Positions 1-6,147 of a DNA stretch of 6,201 bases are shown piece by piece. Numbering within the stretch: the first letter of the stretch is position 1; the number at the start of each line of letters is the position of its first letter. The translations under genes were made by a program, and so were the position numbers. The notes under the pieces were generated by a model. That model did no database searches, was not told the origin of the DNA, and was given only the letters and a program-made list of their open reading frames with translations. This stretch comes from Flavobacteriales bacterium (GTDB lineage Bacteria > Bacteroidota > Bacteroidia > Flavobacteriales > UBA7430), in assembly GCA_002685115.1 (NCBI GenBank), contig NYWQ01000094.1, positions 1-6,201 on the forward strand. The letters are read 5' to 3'.

Positions 1-216
1 AATACTCTTAATGCTAATGAGAAAATTATTTTTTACTCAATCCTTTTAAAAGAAAAAAAATCAAAAGAATGCATTATTTCTGATGTCATCCATGCATCCA
101 AATTATCTCGATCAACCGTATTTAAAACATTAAAGAAACTTCAAGATATTAATTTAATTTCTTTCAAAAAATCATTGGTAGACAAAAGAGAACTTTTAAT
201 AAATGTAAATCTATAA
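1..216 (+). CDS. MarR-like winged-helix transcriptional regulator, C-terminal part (5' truncated by window edge)
   Basis: Frame 1 is open from the first base to TAA at 214-216 and gives 71 residues with no start in view, so the N-terminus lies outside the window. Visible residues 24-50 form a helix-turn-helix, with LSRSTVFKTLKKLQ as the recognition helix. It is followed by NLISFKK and a wing strand, DKRELLINVN. This matches the MarR pattern 'ls.stvsr.l..Le..GLI.R....DrR...v.lT', including the wing Asp-x-Arg (here D61-K-R63). Proteins of this family bind operator DNA as dimers and often respond to a small ligand. The fragment lacks the N-terminal dimerisation helices, so the exact family (MarR or another winged-helix group) is not certain. 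The next gene starts 17 bases downstream on the same strand, which suggests co-transcription. Confidence 0.7.
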   Translation, partial: NTLNANEKIIFYSILLKEKKSKECIISDVIHASKLSRSTVFKTLKKLQDINLISFKKSLVDKRELLINVNL

Positions 217-233
217 AAATTTATTATTTATAA

Positions 234-836
234 ATGAAATATTTTTTACAATCCTTTGCCTTTACTTTTCTTATGTATTTTGGCTTGTGGATCATGTGGT
301 TTCATTTTGCTATTGCTATTGCTGTCGATGCTGATTATCCTGGCAGCTTAGTTTATCTTCCACATGCCGCAAGAGTAATATGTACATGTATTTTTGGATG
401 GTACGCAATACCAGCAATGGTAGCTGCAGATTTTATTGGCATAACTTTTTTTGTACACGGAAATACTGATTTTCTCCTCGTGGGAAGTTTTTCATTTGAA
501 GAACTTATTAATTCAGTTGTTGCAAATTCATCAGTCTTTTTAAGCCTTCTTCTATTAAAATTATCTGGATTATCTTTTACTTATCATCATGCAGCACTAA
601 CACTTAAAAAATCTAACTATCGACATGTCTTTCTTATTACAGTTATTTCTGCATTTATAAATGGCTTAGTTGGTAACTTTATACGTCAAGGTTTGAATGA
701 TTATGATATCCATATGTATACTGTATTAAGGTTTACAGTTGGAGATATTCTTGGAACATTAGTAGTTCTATTGGTTTGCACAATAATGCTTTCTGCATAT
801 ACGGATATAATTAATAAATCTAACAAAACGAACTAA
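234..836 (+). CDS. MASE1-like integral membrane protein without output domain
   Basis: A 200-residue hydrophobic protein with about five membrane segments (near residues 4-30, 46-73, 88-112, 131-150 and 164-189) and a short polar C-terminus. YLPHAAR at 41-47 followed by FGWYAIPAMVAADFIG, and FTVGDILGTLVVLL near 167-180, resemble the two conserved stretches of MASE1-type sensory membrane domains ('lP.g.r....L.G...wp' and 'w..gD.lG.l...P'). MASE1 domains usually sit before a GGDEF, histidine-kinase or similar output domain; here the protein ends right after the last helix. The start is fixed on the 5' side by an in-frame TAA at 231-233 directly before the ATG. No Shine-Dalgarno sequence is visible. 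It lies between the MarR-like gene and the VOC gene, 4 bases before the latter. The MASE1 relation is inferred from motif resemblance; the ligand and role are unknown, and a transporter or simple membrane protein is also possible. Confidence 0.6.
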   Translation: MKYFLQSFAFTFLMYFGLWIMWFHFAIAIAVDADYPGSLVYLPHAARVICTCIFGWYAIPAMVAADFIGITFFVHGNTDFLLVGSFSFEELINSVVANSSVFLSLLLLKLSGLSFTYHHAALTLKKSNYRHVFLITVISAFINGLVGNFIRQGLNDYDIHMYTVLRFTVGDILGTLVVLLVCTIMLSAYTDIINKSNKTN

Positions 837-840
837 CTCA

Positions 841-1251
841 ATGAATTTATTTCATTTAGCAATACCGGTATTAGATTTAGGTGCAGCTAAAGACTTTTAT
901 ATTAATGTACTAGGTTGCTCGAAGGGTAGATCATCAACAAAATGGATAGATTTTAACTTTTACGGACATCAGTTAGTATGTCATGAGGTTAAGGAATCAA
1001 TTAACAAGAATATGAATGATGTGGATGGCAATAATATTCCAGTGCCCCATTTTGGAATAATCCTAGATTGGAGAGAATTCCATAGCCTTAGCACAGACCT
1101 TCAGTCTAAAAATATCAACTTTATTATCGAACCTACTATTCGTTTCAAAGGCAAAGTTGGTGAACAAGCAATAATGTTTTTAAAGGATCCATCAGATAAT
1201 GCTATTGAATTTAAATCATTCAAAAATAATGATGAGGTATTTAATATTTAG
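841..1251 (+). CDS. VOC (glyoxalase/bleomycin-resistance/dioxygenase fold) family protein
   Basis: A 136-residue protein made of two beta-alpha-beta-beta-beta halves typical of the vicinal-oxygen-chelate superfamily. It opens with FHLAIPVLDLGAAKDFY and VLGCSKGRSS, then WIDFNFYGHQLVCH. The second half starts at VPHFGIIL and closes with FLKDPSDNAIEFKSF. Candidate metal ligands are H5, H70 and E123, in the places where VOC enzymes carry their His/His/Glu set. The 'FYxxVLGC..GRSS..WIDF.F.GHQ.V.H' pattern belongs to a widespread VOC subgroup that is usually annotated only as glyoxalase-like; no reaction is established from sequence. The length is normal for a one-module VOC protein, which would dimerise to form the active site. 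It starts 4 bases after the membrane-protein stop with no clear Shine-Dalgarno sequence, so translational coupling is likely. Its TAG stop touches the ribosome-binding site of the cupin gene. Confidence 0.85.
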   Translation: MNLFHLAIPVLDLGAAKDFYINVLGCSKGRSSTKWIDFNFYGHQLVCHEVKESINKNMNDVDGNNIPVPHFGIILDWREFHSLSTDLQSKNINFIIEPTIRFKGKVGEQAIMFLKDPSDNAIEFKSFKNNDEVFNI

Positions 1252-1254
1252 GAG
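1251..1254 (+). promoter_or_regulatory. Shine-Dalgarno site (GGAG) of the cupin gene
   Basis: GGAG begins on the last base of the VOC stop codon and lies 8 bases before the ATG at 1263. It supports that start and translation of the cupin gene from the same messenger. Confidence 0.75.
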
Positions 1255-1262
1255 TAATAAAT

Positions 1263-1793
1263 ATGATTAAACCAAGAAGGATAGTTACGGGAGTTGATAC
1301 TAATGGAGAATCTGAGATCAAGATTAATTCATTAATAGAACCAGATATTATTAATGGCGATAATATCTTTTTAGAGTTATGGAATACAGATGGAAAAATT
1401 ATTGATAACAAGGATTCTGAAGATAGATCTAAAGGTCCAGTAATTTTATCTCCACCTAAAGAGGGCACGAAGATACGTTACTTCAGCATTGCACCTCAAG
1501 ATCCATCTGTCTCAGCTGAAGAGCTTGAATTAATGTTTGCAGCTGGATTTAAAGCCATTGGTGCTGAGCATGAAAGGGTAAATACTACTAAACATCCAGG
1601 AATGCATATAACGCAAACTATTGATTACATTATTTTAATAAAAGGCACAGCTACATTAATTCTAGACAAAGAAGATACAGATCTAGTTGCTGGTGATGTC
1701 GTTGTTCAAAGGGGTACAAATCACGCATGGTCAGCTACTGGCAGCGAATCAGCTCTATTTATTGCAGTTCTTATTGATTCAAATTTTAAATAA
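1263..1793 (+). CDS. Single-domain cupin protein
   Basis: A 176-residue protein with an N-terminal extension (MIKPRRIVTGVDTNGES) and a cupin barrel in the C-terminal half. Cupin motif 1 is PGMHITQTIDYIILIKG (112-128) and motif 2 is AGDVVVQRGTNHAW (143-156). The usual HxH(x)3E metal set is altered: H115 is kept, the second His is T117 and the Glu is D121; the motif 2 His is H154. The 'R.VVTG.D..G...' opening plus 'GMH.T.T.DY' and 'GDVVVQRGT.HAW' define a recurrent bacterial cupin_2 subgroup of unknown reaction, found in my recollection near aromatic or hydrocarbon catabolic genes. The start is supported by GGAG 8 bases upstream. It is 11 bases after the VOC gene and probably the last gene of that unit, although no terminator hairpin follows: the next promoter begins 4 bases after the stop. 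Function as an enzyme versus a ligand-binding protein cannot be decided. Confidence 0.85.
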   Translation: MIKPRRIVTGVDTNGESEIKINSLIEPDIINGDNIFLELWNTDGKIIDNKDSEDRSKGPVILSPPKEGTKIRYFSIAPQDPSVSAEELELMFAAGFKAIGAEHERVNTTKHPGMHITQTIDYIILIKGTATLILDKEDTDLVAGDVVVQRGTNHAWSATGSESALFIAVLIDSNFK

Positions 1794-1796
1794 TTC

Positions 1797-1825
1797 TTGA
1801 CCACTGTATATTTATACAGTATATT
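1797..1825 (+). promoter_or_regulatory. Sigma-70 promoter of the SOS-type small gene
   Basis: The -35 box TTGACC (1797-1802) and the -10 box TATATT (1820-1825) each match the consensus at five of six positions. They are separated by exactly 17 bases. Transcription should begin about 7 bases after the -10, at or next to the ATG at 1832. The LexA box fills the spacer, the same arrangement as in the E. coli recA promoter. The promoter starts 4 bases after the cupin stop. Confidence 0.8.
1803..1820. promoter_or_regulatory. LexA operator (SOS box)
   Basis: ACTGTATATTTATACAGT is an inverted repeat with perfect 8-base arms around a 2-base centre. Its core CTGT-N8-ACAG (1804-1819), with an ATATTTAT interior, is almost identical to the E. 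coli LexA consensus TACTGTATATATATACAGTA. It occupies the spacer between the -35 and -10 boxes and overlaps the first base of the -10, so bound LexA would block RNA polymerase. This predicts induction by DNA damage through RecA-stimulated LexA self-cleavage. No lexA or recA gene is in the window. Confidence 0.88.
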
Positions 1826-1831
1826 GTTTAT

Positions 1832-2065
1832 ATGAATAACATAATACATATAAATAAATCAGATCCTATTATTGAACAATGGAATACTGCTATCGATAAA
1901 GATGCAGCATTTAAAACAATCGCATTTAAATTTTTCGGAGGTGACTCTAGTAAATTAGATTCATATCTTCAAACGTTTGGACAAATAGTTGAATCTATTA
2001 AATCTGAAAATACTAGTAGCGAACCTCAAGAGATTAATGAGTATCGTCAATTAGCAATGTTTTAA
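1832..2065 (+). CDS. Small LexA-controlled protein of unknown family with C-terminal clamp-binding-like tail
   Basis: A 77-residue protein that I do not recognise. Residues 10-35 (with W17 and the stretch AFKTIAFKFF) and 39-58 look helical. Residues 58-70 (SENTSSEPQEINE) look like a flexible acidic linker. The protein ends exactly in QLAMF (73-77), which fits the bacterial beta-clamp binding pentapeptide QLxLF / QxxMF seen in DNA polymerases, UmuC and MutS-type proteins. No other in-frame ATG exists before M76, so M1 is the only ordinary start. There is no Shine-Dalgarno sequence, and the promoter predicts a transcript starting at or beside this ATG, so a leaderless messenger is likely. Under LexA control it should be made after DNA damage. 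Candidate roles are a clamp-binding regulator or adaptor, or a small SOS division or replication inhibitor comparable in concept to SulA, SidA or YneA, though no similarity to those is seen. The stop overlaps the stop of the convergent aldehyde dehydrogenase gene. Confidence 0.8.
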   Translation: MNNIIHINKSDPIIEQWNTAIDKDAAFKTIAFKFFGGDSSKLDSYLQTFGQIVESIKSENTSSEPQEINEYRQLAMF

Positions 2066-3477
2066 ATTATTGCCTTTATTTCTAGATATTCTTCTAAACC
2101 AAACAGACCATGTTCACGACCGTTGCCAGACATCTTAAATCCACCAAATGGAGCTGGCGCACTCCCTCGGCTCTTTTTATTAATAATCGTTTGGCCCGCT
2201 TTTATTTTTCTAGCAATTTCTAAACCTTCCTCTTCATCTAAACAAGTTATATAGCTTGAAAGTCCATATATTGAATCATTAGCAATTCTAACTGCATGAT
2301 TTATATCATCGTAGGTGATAATAGATAATACTGGTCCAAATATCTCTTCTTGTGCTACAAGAGACTCATTTGAAACTTCAGAAAAAATAGTTGGTTTAAT
2401 GAAGTAGCCACTATTACAATTAATTGGCTTACCTAGTCCACCACTTATTAACTTATGTCCGCTATTGATGCCTGATTCAATATAGGTTTGAATAGATATA
2501 AATTGTTTAACATTTACAACTGGTCCTAAATTAGTATTTGTGTCCATAGGATCACCTGTTATTAGTGTGTTGATGTGTTTATTAGCTATCTTTTCAACAT
2601 TCTCAATAGTATCAATTGGAACTAAAAGTCGTGTTGGTGCTGAGCATGACTGACCTGAATTAATAAAGCACTGATCTATTGCATTTGGAATAGCTTCTTC
2701 TAAATCAACACCTTTGCAAATAATATGAGCAGATTTACCACCAAGCTCAAGAGAGACTCTTTTTATAGTCTTTGCAGCTAGCTCTTGAATATTAATGCCA
2801 GCTAAAGTTGATCCTGTGAATGAAATCATTTTTATATCAGGATGTGATGATATTAAAGGTCCAATATCTGATCCAACACCATTAATGCAATTAAAACATC
2901 CTTTTGGCAAAGAAGTTTTATCTATTATTTCAATAAGGATTCGACTACTGAGAGAGGAGTATTCACTTGGTTTTAAGACAATAGAACAACCTGCAGCAAT
3001 TGCAGAAGATATTTTTGTAAGGGTTTGATTTAAAGGCCAATTCCAAGGCGTTATCAATCCAACTAATCCAATTGGAACCTTAATGAGTTTATATTCATTA
3101 CAATCTTCTTCAAATGAATATGTTTCAAGGGTTTTAATGGTATTTATCAGGTGGTCAATGCCCATTTGGATATGAGAAGAACTTGTTAAATTAATTGGCG
3201 CACCCATCTCTAAAGTAATAGCATGAGCTAAATCTTCTTTTCGAAGAATAATACCATCATGGATTTCTTGCAGAATTGACATACGCTCTTCTTTGGTTAA
3301 ATTTGCTGAAATGTTTTCCATCAAAAGACCTACCTTTATAGCTGAATCAACTTGTTTCTTACTCGAGCAAATCAAGCTACCAATTGTTGACTCATCAGTA
3401 GGATTTAAAAGACTAAATTTATTATTATTTTGATCTTCTTCAAAACCACCATTTATATAGGTATTAGATATTTCCAT
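2062..3477 (-). CDS. NAD(P)-dependent aldehyde dehydrogenase family protein
   Basis: A full-length 471-residue ALDH that oxidises an aldehyde to the acid in the cytoplasm. All hallmark residues are present: N146 in TPWNWPL (oxyanion), K169 in VLKPSE (cofactor), the FTGS loop at 220-223, the general base E244 in LELGGKSAH, the catalytic C278 in NSGQSCSAPTR, and E378 in EEIFGPV (nicotinamide ribose contact). The C-terminus PFGGFKMSGNGREHG is typical of the family. The substrate cannot be assigned. The ATG (complement of 3475-3477) lacks a strong Shine-Dalgarno sequence; no better in-frame start is seen upstream. The gene is divergent from the TonB-dependent receptor across 165 bp, so the two may share regulation. 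It converges on the SOS-type gene with a 4-base stop-stop overlap and no terminator between them. Confidence 0.95.
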   Translation of the reverse strand: MEISNTYINGGFEEDQNNNKFSLLNPTDESTIGSLICSSKKQVDSAIKVGLLMENISANLTKEERMSILQEIHDGIILRKEDLAHAITLEMGAPINLTSSSHIQMGIDHLINTIKTLETYSFEEDCNEYKLIKVPIGLVGLITPWNWPLNQTLTKISSAIAAGCSIVLKPSEYSSLSSRILIEIIDKTSLPKGCFNCINGVGSDIGPLISSHPDIKMISFTGSTLAGINIQELAAKTIKRVSLELGGKSAHIICKGVDLEEAIPNAIDQCFINSGQSCSAPTRLLVPIDTIENVEKIANKHINTLITGDPMDTNTNLGPVVNVKQFISIQTYIESGINSGHKLISGGLGKPINCNSGYFIKPTIFSEVSNESLVAQEEIFGPVLSIITYDDINHAVRIANDSIYGLSSYITCLDEEEGLEIARKIKAGQTIINKKSRGSAPAPFGGFKMSGNGREHGLFGLEEYLEIKAII

Positions 3478-3508
3478 AGCTACTATTATTAAACATACAA
3501 CTTATTAA

Positions 3509-3514
3509 AGTATA
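3509..3514 (-). promoter_or_regulatory. Possible -10 element for the aldehyde dehydrogenase gene
   Basis: Read on the minus strand this is TATACT, five of six bases of the -10 consensus, about 31 bases before the start codon. No convincing -35 is found at 16-18 bases, where the left arm of the dyad lies. In such AT-rich sequence a chance match is likely, so this is a weak call. Confidence 0.3.
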
Positions 3515-3529
3515 GTTTTAATTTATGTT

Positions 3530-3566
3530 TATCATATTTAACATAACTTATTGTTATAATATGATA
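3530..3566. repeat. Long imperfect dyad in the divergent intergenic region (candidate operator)
   Basis: Arms TATCATATT (3530-3538) and AATATGATA (3558-3566) are perfect inverted copies. Inside them TAACA (3539-3543) pairs with TGTTA (3552-3556), and ATAA pairs with TTAT around C3547. Seventeen bases of the left arm thus match the right arm with only two unpaired bases (one near 3551-3552 and T3557). A second inverted pair, TTATGTT (3523-3529) and AACATAA (3540-3546), overlaps the left side. The position between two divergent genes, covering the candidate receptor promoter, suggests a regulator-binding site. AT-rich composition raises the chance of coincidence. Confidence 0.45.
3552..3560 (+). 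promoter_or_regulatory. Extended -10 promoter candidate for the TonB-dependent receptor
   Basis: TGTTATAAT is a full match to the extended -10 form TGnTATAAT, which can work without a good -35; none is evident at the right distance. It predicts a transcript start near 3567 and a 5' leader of about 75 bases. It lies in the right arm of the dyad, so a protein bound there would block it. Confidence 0.5.
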
Positions 3567-3631
3567 GATAAAATTCAATTTATATTATTATTGTATTAAG
3601 GTATTTTTAAAGTACATAAATGCAATTAAAC

Positions 3632-3637
3632 AGGGAG
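3632..3637 (+). promoter_or_regulatory. Shine-Dalgarno site (AGGGAG) of the TonB-dependent receptor gene
   Basis: AGGGAG ends 5 bases before the ATG at 3643. It is the strongest ribosome-binding site in the window and fixes the receptor start directly before a signal peptide. Confidence 0.85.
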
Positions 3638-3642
3638 ATTTT

Positions 3643-6138
3643 ATGCATATTTCATCAAGATTTATATTACTAACATTTTTTACTTTACTGCCTATAGTTA
3701 TGCTGGCCCAAGATAACTCACAGAATGTTAATAACGGTGTTACAGATGTTGAAGAGATTGTTGTTACAGCTACATCACGTGAGTCATCATTGTTAGATGT
3801 TCCATATAATATATCTACTATTTCTGGATCAGACATTGAGGAAAGAGCAATTCAAGATACTAGCGAGCTGTTAAGAAATTTTGCAGGTATTAGTACTATT
3901 GATAGAGGTTACAGAAATGCTGGAACAACAAATAGTGCAAGAATAAGGGGTCTTAATGTAGATTCATCTGCACTTCAAGACTACCCTGTAAGCTCTGTTG
4001 CTTCAGTTTCTACTTATGTAGACAAAACCCCAGTTTTTGCTAATTTTTTATTAAAAGATTTAAAAAGAGTTGAAGTCTTAAGAGGGCCTCAAGGTACATT
4101 ATATGGATCTGGTGCTCTTGGTGGAACAGTTAGGTATATAACTAATGATCCAGTTATCGGTGAGATGAGTGGAAGTGCTAATGTAACAACATCTGATGTT
4201 ACCGGATCAAATTCGTTAGGAACTGCTATAGATATTGTTCTTAATGTTCCAATTTCTGAAAAAATGGCATATAGAATGGCTTATTCATATGCTGATTATC
4301 CTGGGATCACAGATTATGTGAATGTTTTTAGGGTTACTGATATTGCAGGTTTTGATTCTTGGTTTGGTCCAGTTGATCCTTCTTATGGAGTTCCTACACC
4401 TAAAGAAGGAACTGGTTTTCCTGATTTTATTACATCACCACCCTCCATTAAAACTGTTCAAGATGCTGACACGGTTGGAATAGAGTTTTTTAGACATAAG
4501 TTTTTATTTGATATTAGTGATAATCTTGAATTAGTATTTTCTGCAACAATGCAAGATGATGATGTTGGCTCAAGGCGCCAAGCTTCTACTGGTACAAAGT
4601 ATATGCTTAATGAAAGTTGTACTAGCCTCTTAGATCCAAACTGCTATTCAACTGGAAAATATGGTAAATATGAAAATGGAGCATTAATGCTTGAGCCATC
4701 AGAAAGAGAGGTTGAAGTATATGCTTCTGAGTTAACCTATGATGCAGATACATATGACTTAATAGTATCATTTTCTACCTATGATAAGTCTGGTTCAAGC
4801 ATTACTGATAATACTGGATACTTTGCAGGATCAGGTGTCTTTACATCAGCATTAGCAGGCTACTACAATCAAACTGCTGGAGGTATTTGGGCAATACCAG
4901 CCAGGCCTTATTCGCCAGCACACAGACAATATACAGACACAGCTGATACTCTTGAAATAAAATTTATATCTGAAGTTTCAGATACATTTGATTATATTCT
5001 TGGTTACTTCAATCAAACTGAAGATATGACTAGATCTCAACAGACATATATTAAAGGAGTAAATGCTTGGAAAGGTTACTATTGGGGAGTTGATTATGTG
5101 ATTGATCCTAACGAACAAGACTTTGACTATAACGTCTCTGAATCAATTGATCATGAAGCTTTTTATGGCGAATTTACATTCCATTTATCAAATGAACTAG
5201 ACCTTACTTTAGGCTTTAGAGATTTTACATCTGATGCAGATGCTAATATGAATATGTCATTCAAACTTTATGATATTGGACCTGCGCTTGATACATCATC
5301 TAATAGTGATTCTGATACTTTGTTAAAAGCTAACTTATCTTACAAACCCTCAGACGACGTTACATATTTTGTTACTATGTCCGAAGGATTTAGAAGGGGC
5401 GGTGTTAATGCCGTTCCAACAGAAGGAACATTTATTGAAGAAGCAGGATGGGTGCCATTTAAATCAGATACCGTAACAAATCTTGAAATGGGTGTTAAAG
5501 GTTTTGTAGGAAATACTTACTACAATATGAGTCTTTACAATGTCGCCTGGGATAATCCTCAATTAAATACTGCTACTCCAATATATGGTTATTATGCAGT
5601 TATTAATGGCCAGGAGGCTGAAACAAAAGGCCTTGATATTGAGTTACAAGGTTCGGTAGGTTCATTAGATTGGAATATTGGTTATGCTTTTAATGATACC
5701 AACCTCACAAAGGATTTATATACACCAGCATCAACTCCAGTGTTATATGCTAGAGAGGGAGCAAAGCTCCCTGGAAGTCCTGAACATATGATTAATGTCG
5801 GCTTAGCCTATACGCATTACTTTAATTCAGGTATCGGTCTCGCTCAGCGCATGGATTTTTATTCACAATCTGATACCAGAAACTATATTGGCGATGATTC
5901 ACAATATGATGCAAATTTTGATGGCTTTAGAATTGTAAATATGTCATCAACATTCTTCCAGGATAATACCTATCTATCTATATTTGTTAAAAATATTTTT
6001 AACGAAAGAGGTGTTACAGGTGCTTTCTTAAACCCTGCTTTTGGTCCCTCACCATCTCAAGGGTTTTATGGAAGTAATAATAGAGAATTTTTTGCATTAC
6101 CCAGAACAGTTGGCATATCTTTAAATAGATCTTTCTAA
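3643..6138 (+). CDS. TonB-dependent outer-membrane receptor
   Basis: A complete 831-residue receptor for active import across the outer membrane, energised by TonB-ExbB-ExbD. Residues 1-22 are a signal peptide (RFILLTFFTLLPIVMLA, cut probably before QDN). The TonB-box-like segment EEIVVTAT is at 37-44. The plug domain runs about 48-170 and contains LDVPYNIS, the IRGL stretch and RVEVLRGPQGTLYGSGALGG near 142-161. The beta-barrel follows, with the conserved SEGFRRGG at 580-587, KNIFNERG near the end and a final phenylalanine as expected for outer-membrane assembly. Its only two cysteines, C326 and C334, lie eight residues apart in a likely surface loop and may form a disulfide. The style (EEIVVTA, RGPQGTLYG, seGFR.GG.N) is that of the large receptor families of marine gammaproteobacteria and sphingomonads. 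The ligand is unknown; the divergent ALDH suggests an organic substrate rather than only iron, but that is inference. The length is normal for the family. Confidence 0.96.
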   Translation: MHISSRFILLTFFTLLPIVMLAQDNSQNVNNGVTDVEEIVVTATSRESSLLDVPYNISTISGSDIEERAIQDTSELLRNFAGISTIDRGYRNAGTTNSARIRGLNVDSSALQDYPVSSVASVSTYVDKTPVFANFLLKDLKRVEVLRGPQGTLYGSGALGGTVRYITNDPVIGEMSGSANVTTSDVTGSNSLGTAIDIVLNVPISEKMAYRMAYSYADYPGITDYVNVFRVTDIAGFDSWFGPVDPSYGVPTPKEGTGFPDFITSPPSIKTVQDADTVGIEFFRHKFLFDISDNLELVFSATMQDDDVGSRRQASTGTKYMLNESCTSLLDPNCYSTGKYGKYENGALMLEPSEREVEVYASELTYDADTYDLIVSFSTYDKSGSSITDNTGYFAGSGVFTSALAGYYNQTAGGIWAIPARPYSPAHRQYTDTADTLEIKFISEVSDTFDYILGYFNQTEDMTRSQQTYIKGVNAWKGYYWGVDYVIDPNEQDFDYNVSESIDHEAFYGEFTFHLSNELDLTLGFRDFTSDADANMNMSFKLYDIGPALDTSSNSDSDTLLKANLSYKPSDDVTYFVTMSEGFRRGGVNAVPTEGTFIEEAGWVPFKSDTVTNLEMGVKGFVGNTYYNMSLYNVAWDNPQLNTATPIYGYYAVINGQEAETKGLDIELQGSVGSLDWNIGYAFNDTNLTKDLYTPASTPVLYAREGAKLPGSPEHMINVGLAYTHYFNSGIGLAQRMDFYSQSDTRNYIGDDSQYDANFDGFRIVNMSSTFFQDNTYLSIFVKNIFNERGVTGAFLNPAFGPSPSQGFYGSNNREFFALPRTVGISLNRSF

Positions 6139-6147
6139 ATAAAACCT

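Noticed and set aside
1241..1468. Minus-strand open frame of 75 codons
   Set aside because: It lies opposite the start of the cupin gene, has no recognisable domain or ribosome-binding site, and overlaps a well-supported gene.
1803..1820. The 18-base palindrome as a transcription terminator for the cupin gene
   Set aside because: The stem is AT-rich with a 2-base loop and no U-run, and it fits the LexA consensus and promoter spacing far better.
2795..3028. Plus-strand open frame of 77 codons inside the ALDH gene
   Set aside because: It is antisense to the conserved ALDH catalytic region and its sequence is simply the complement of conserved codons.
3620..3642. ATG at 3620 as an upstream start or leader peptide before the receptor
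   Set aside because: It lacks a ribosome-binding site and runs out of frame to a stop soon after the receptor start; AGGGAG clearly serves the ATG at 3643.
3588..3836. Minus-strand open frame of 82 codons over the receptor start
   Set aside because: It covers the receptor's Shine-Dalgarno site, signal peptide and TonB box in antisense; no family features are seen.
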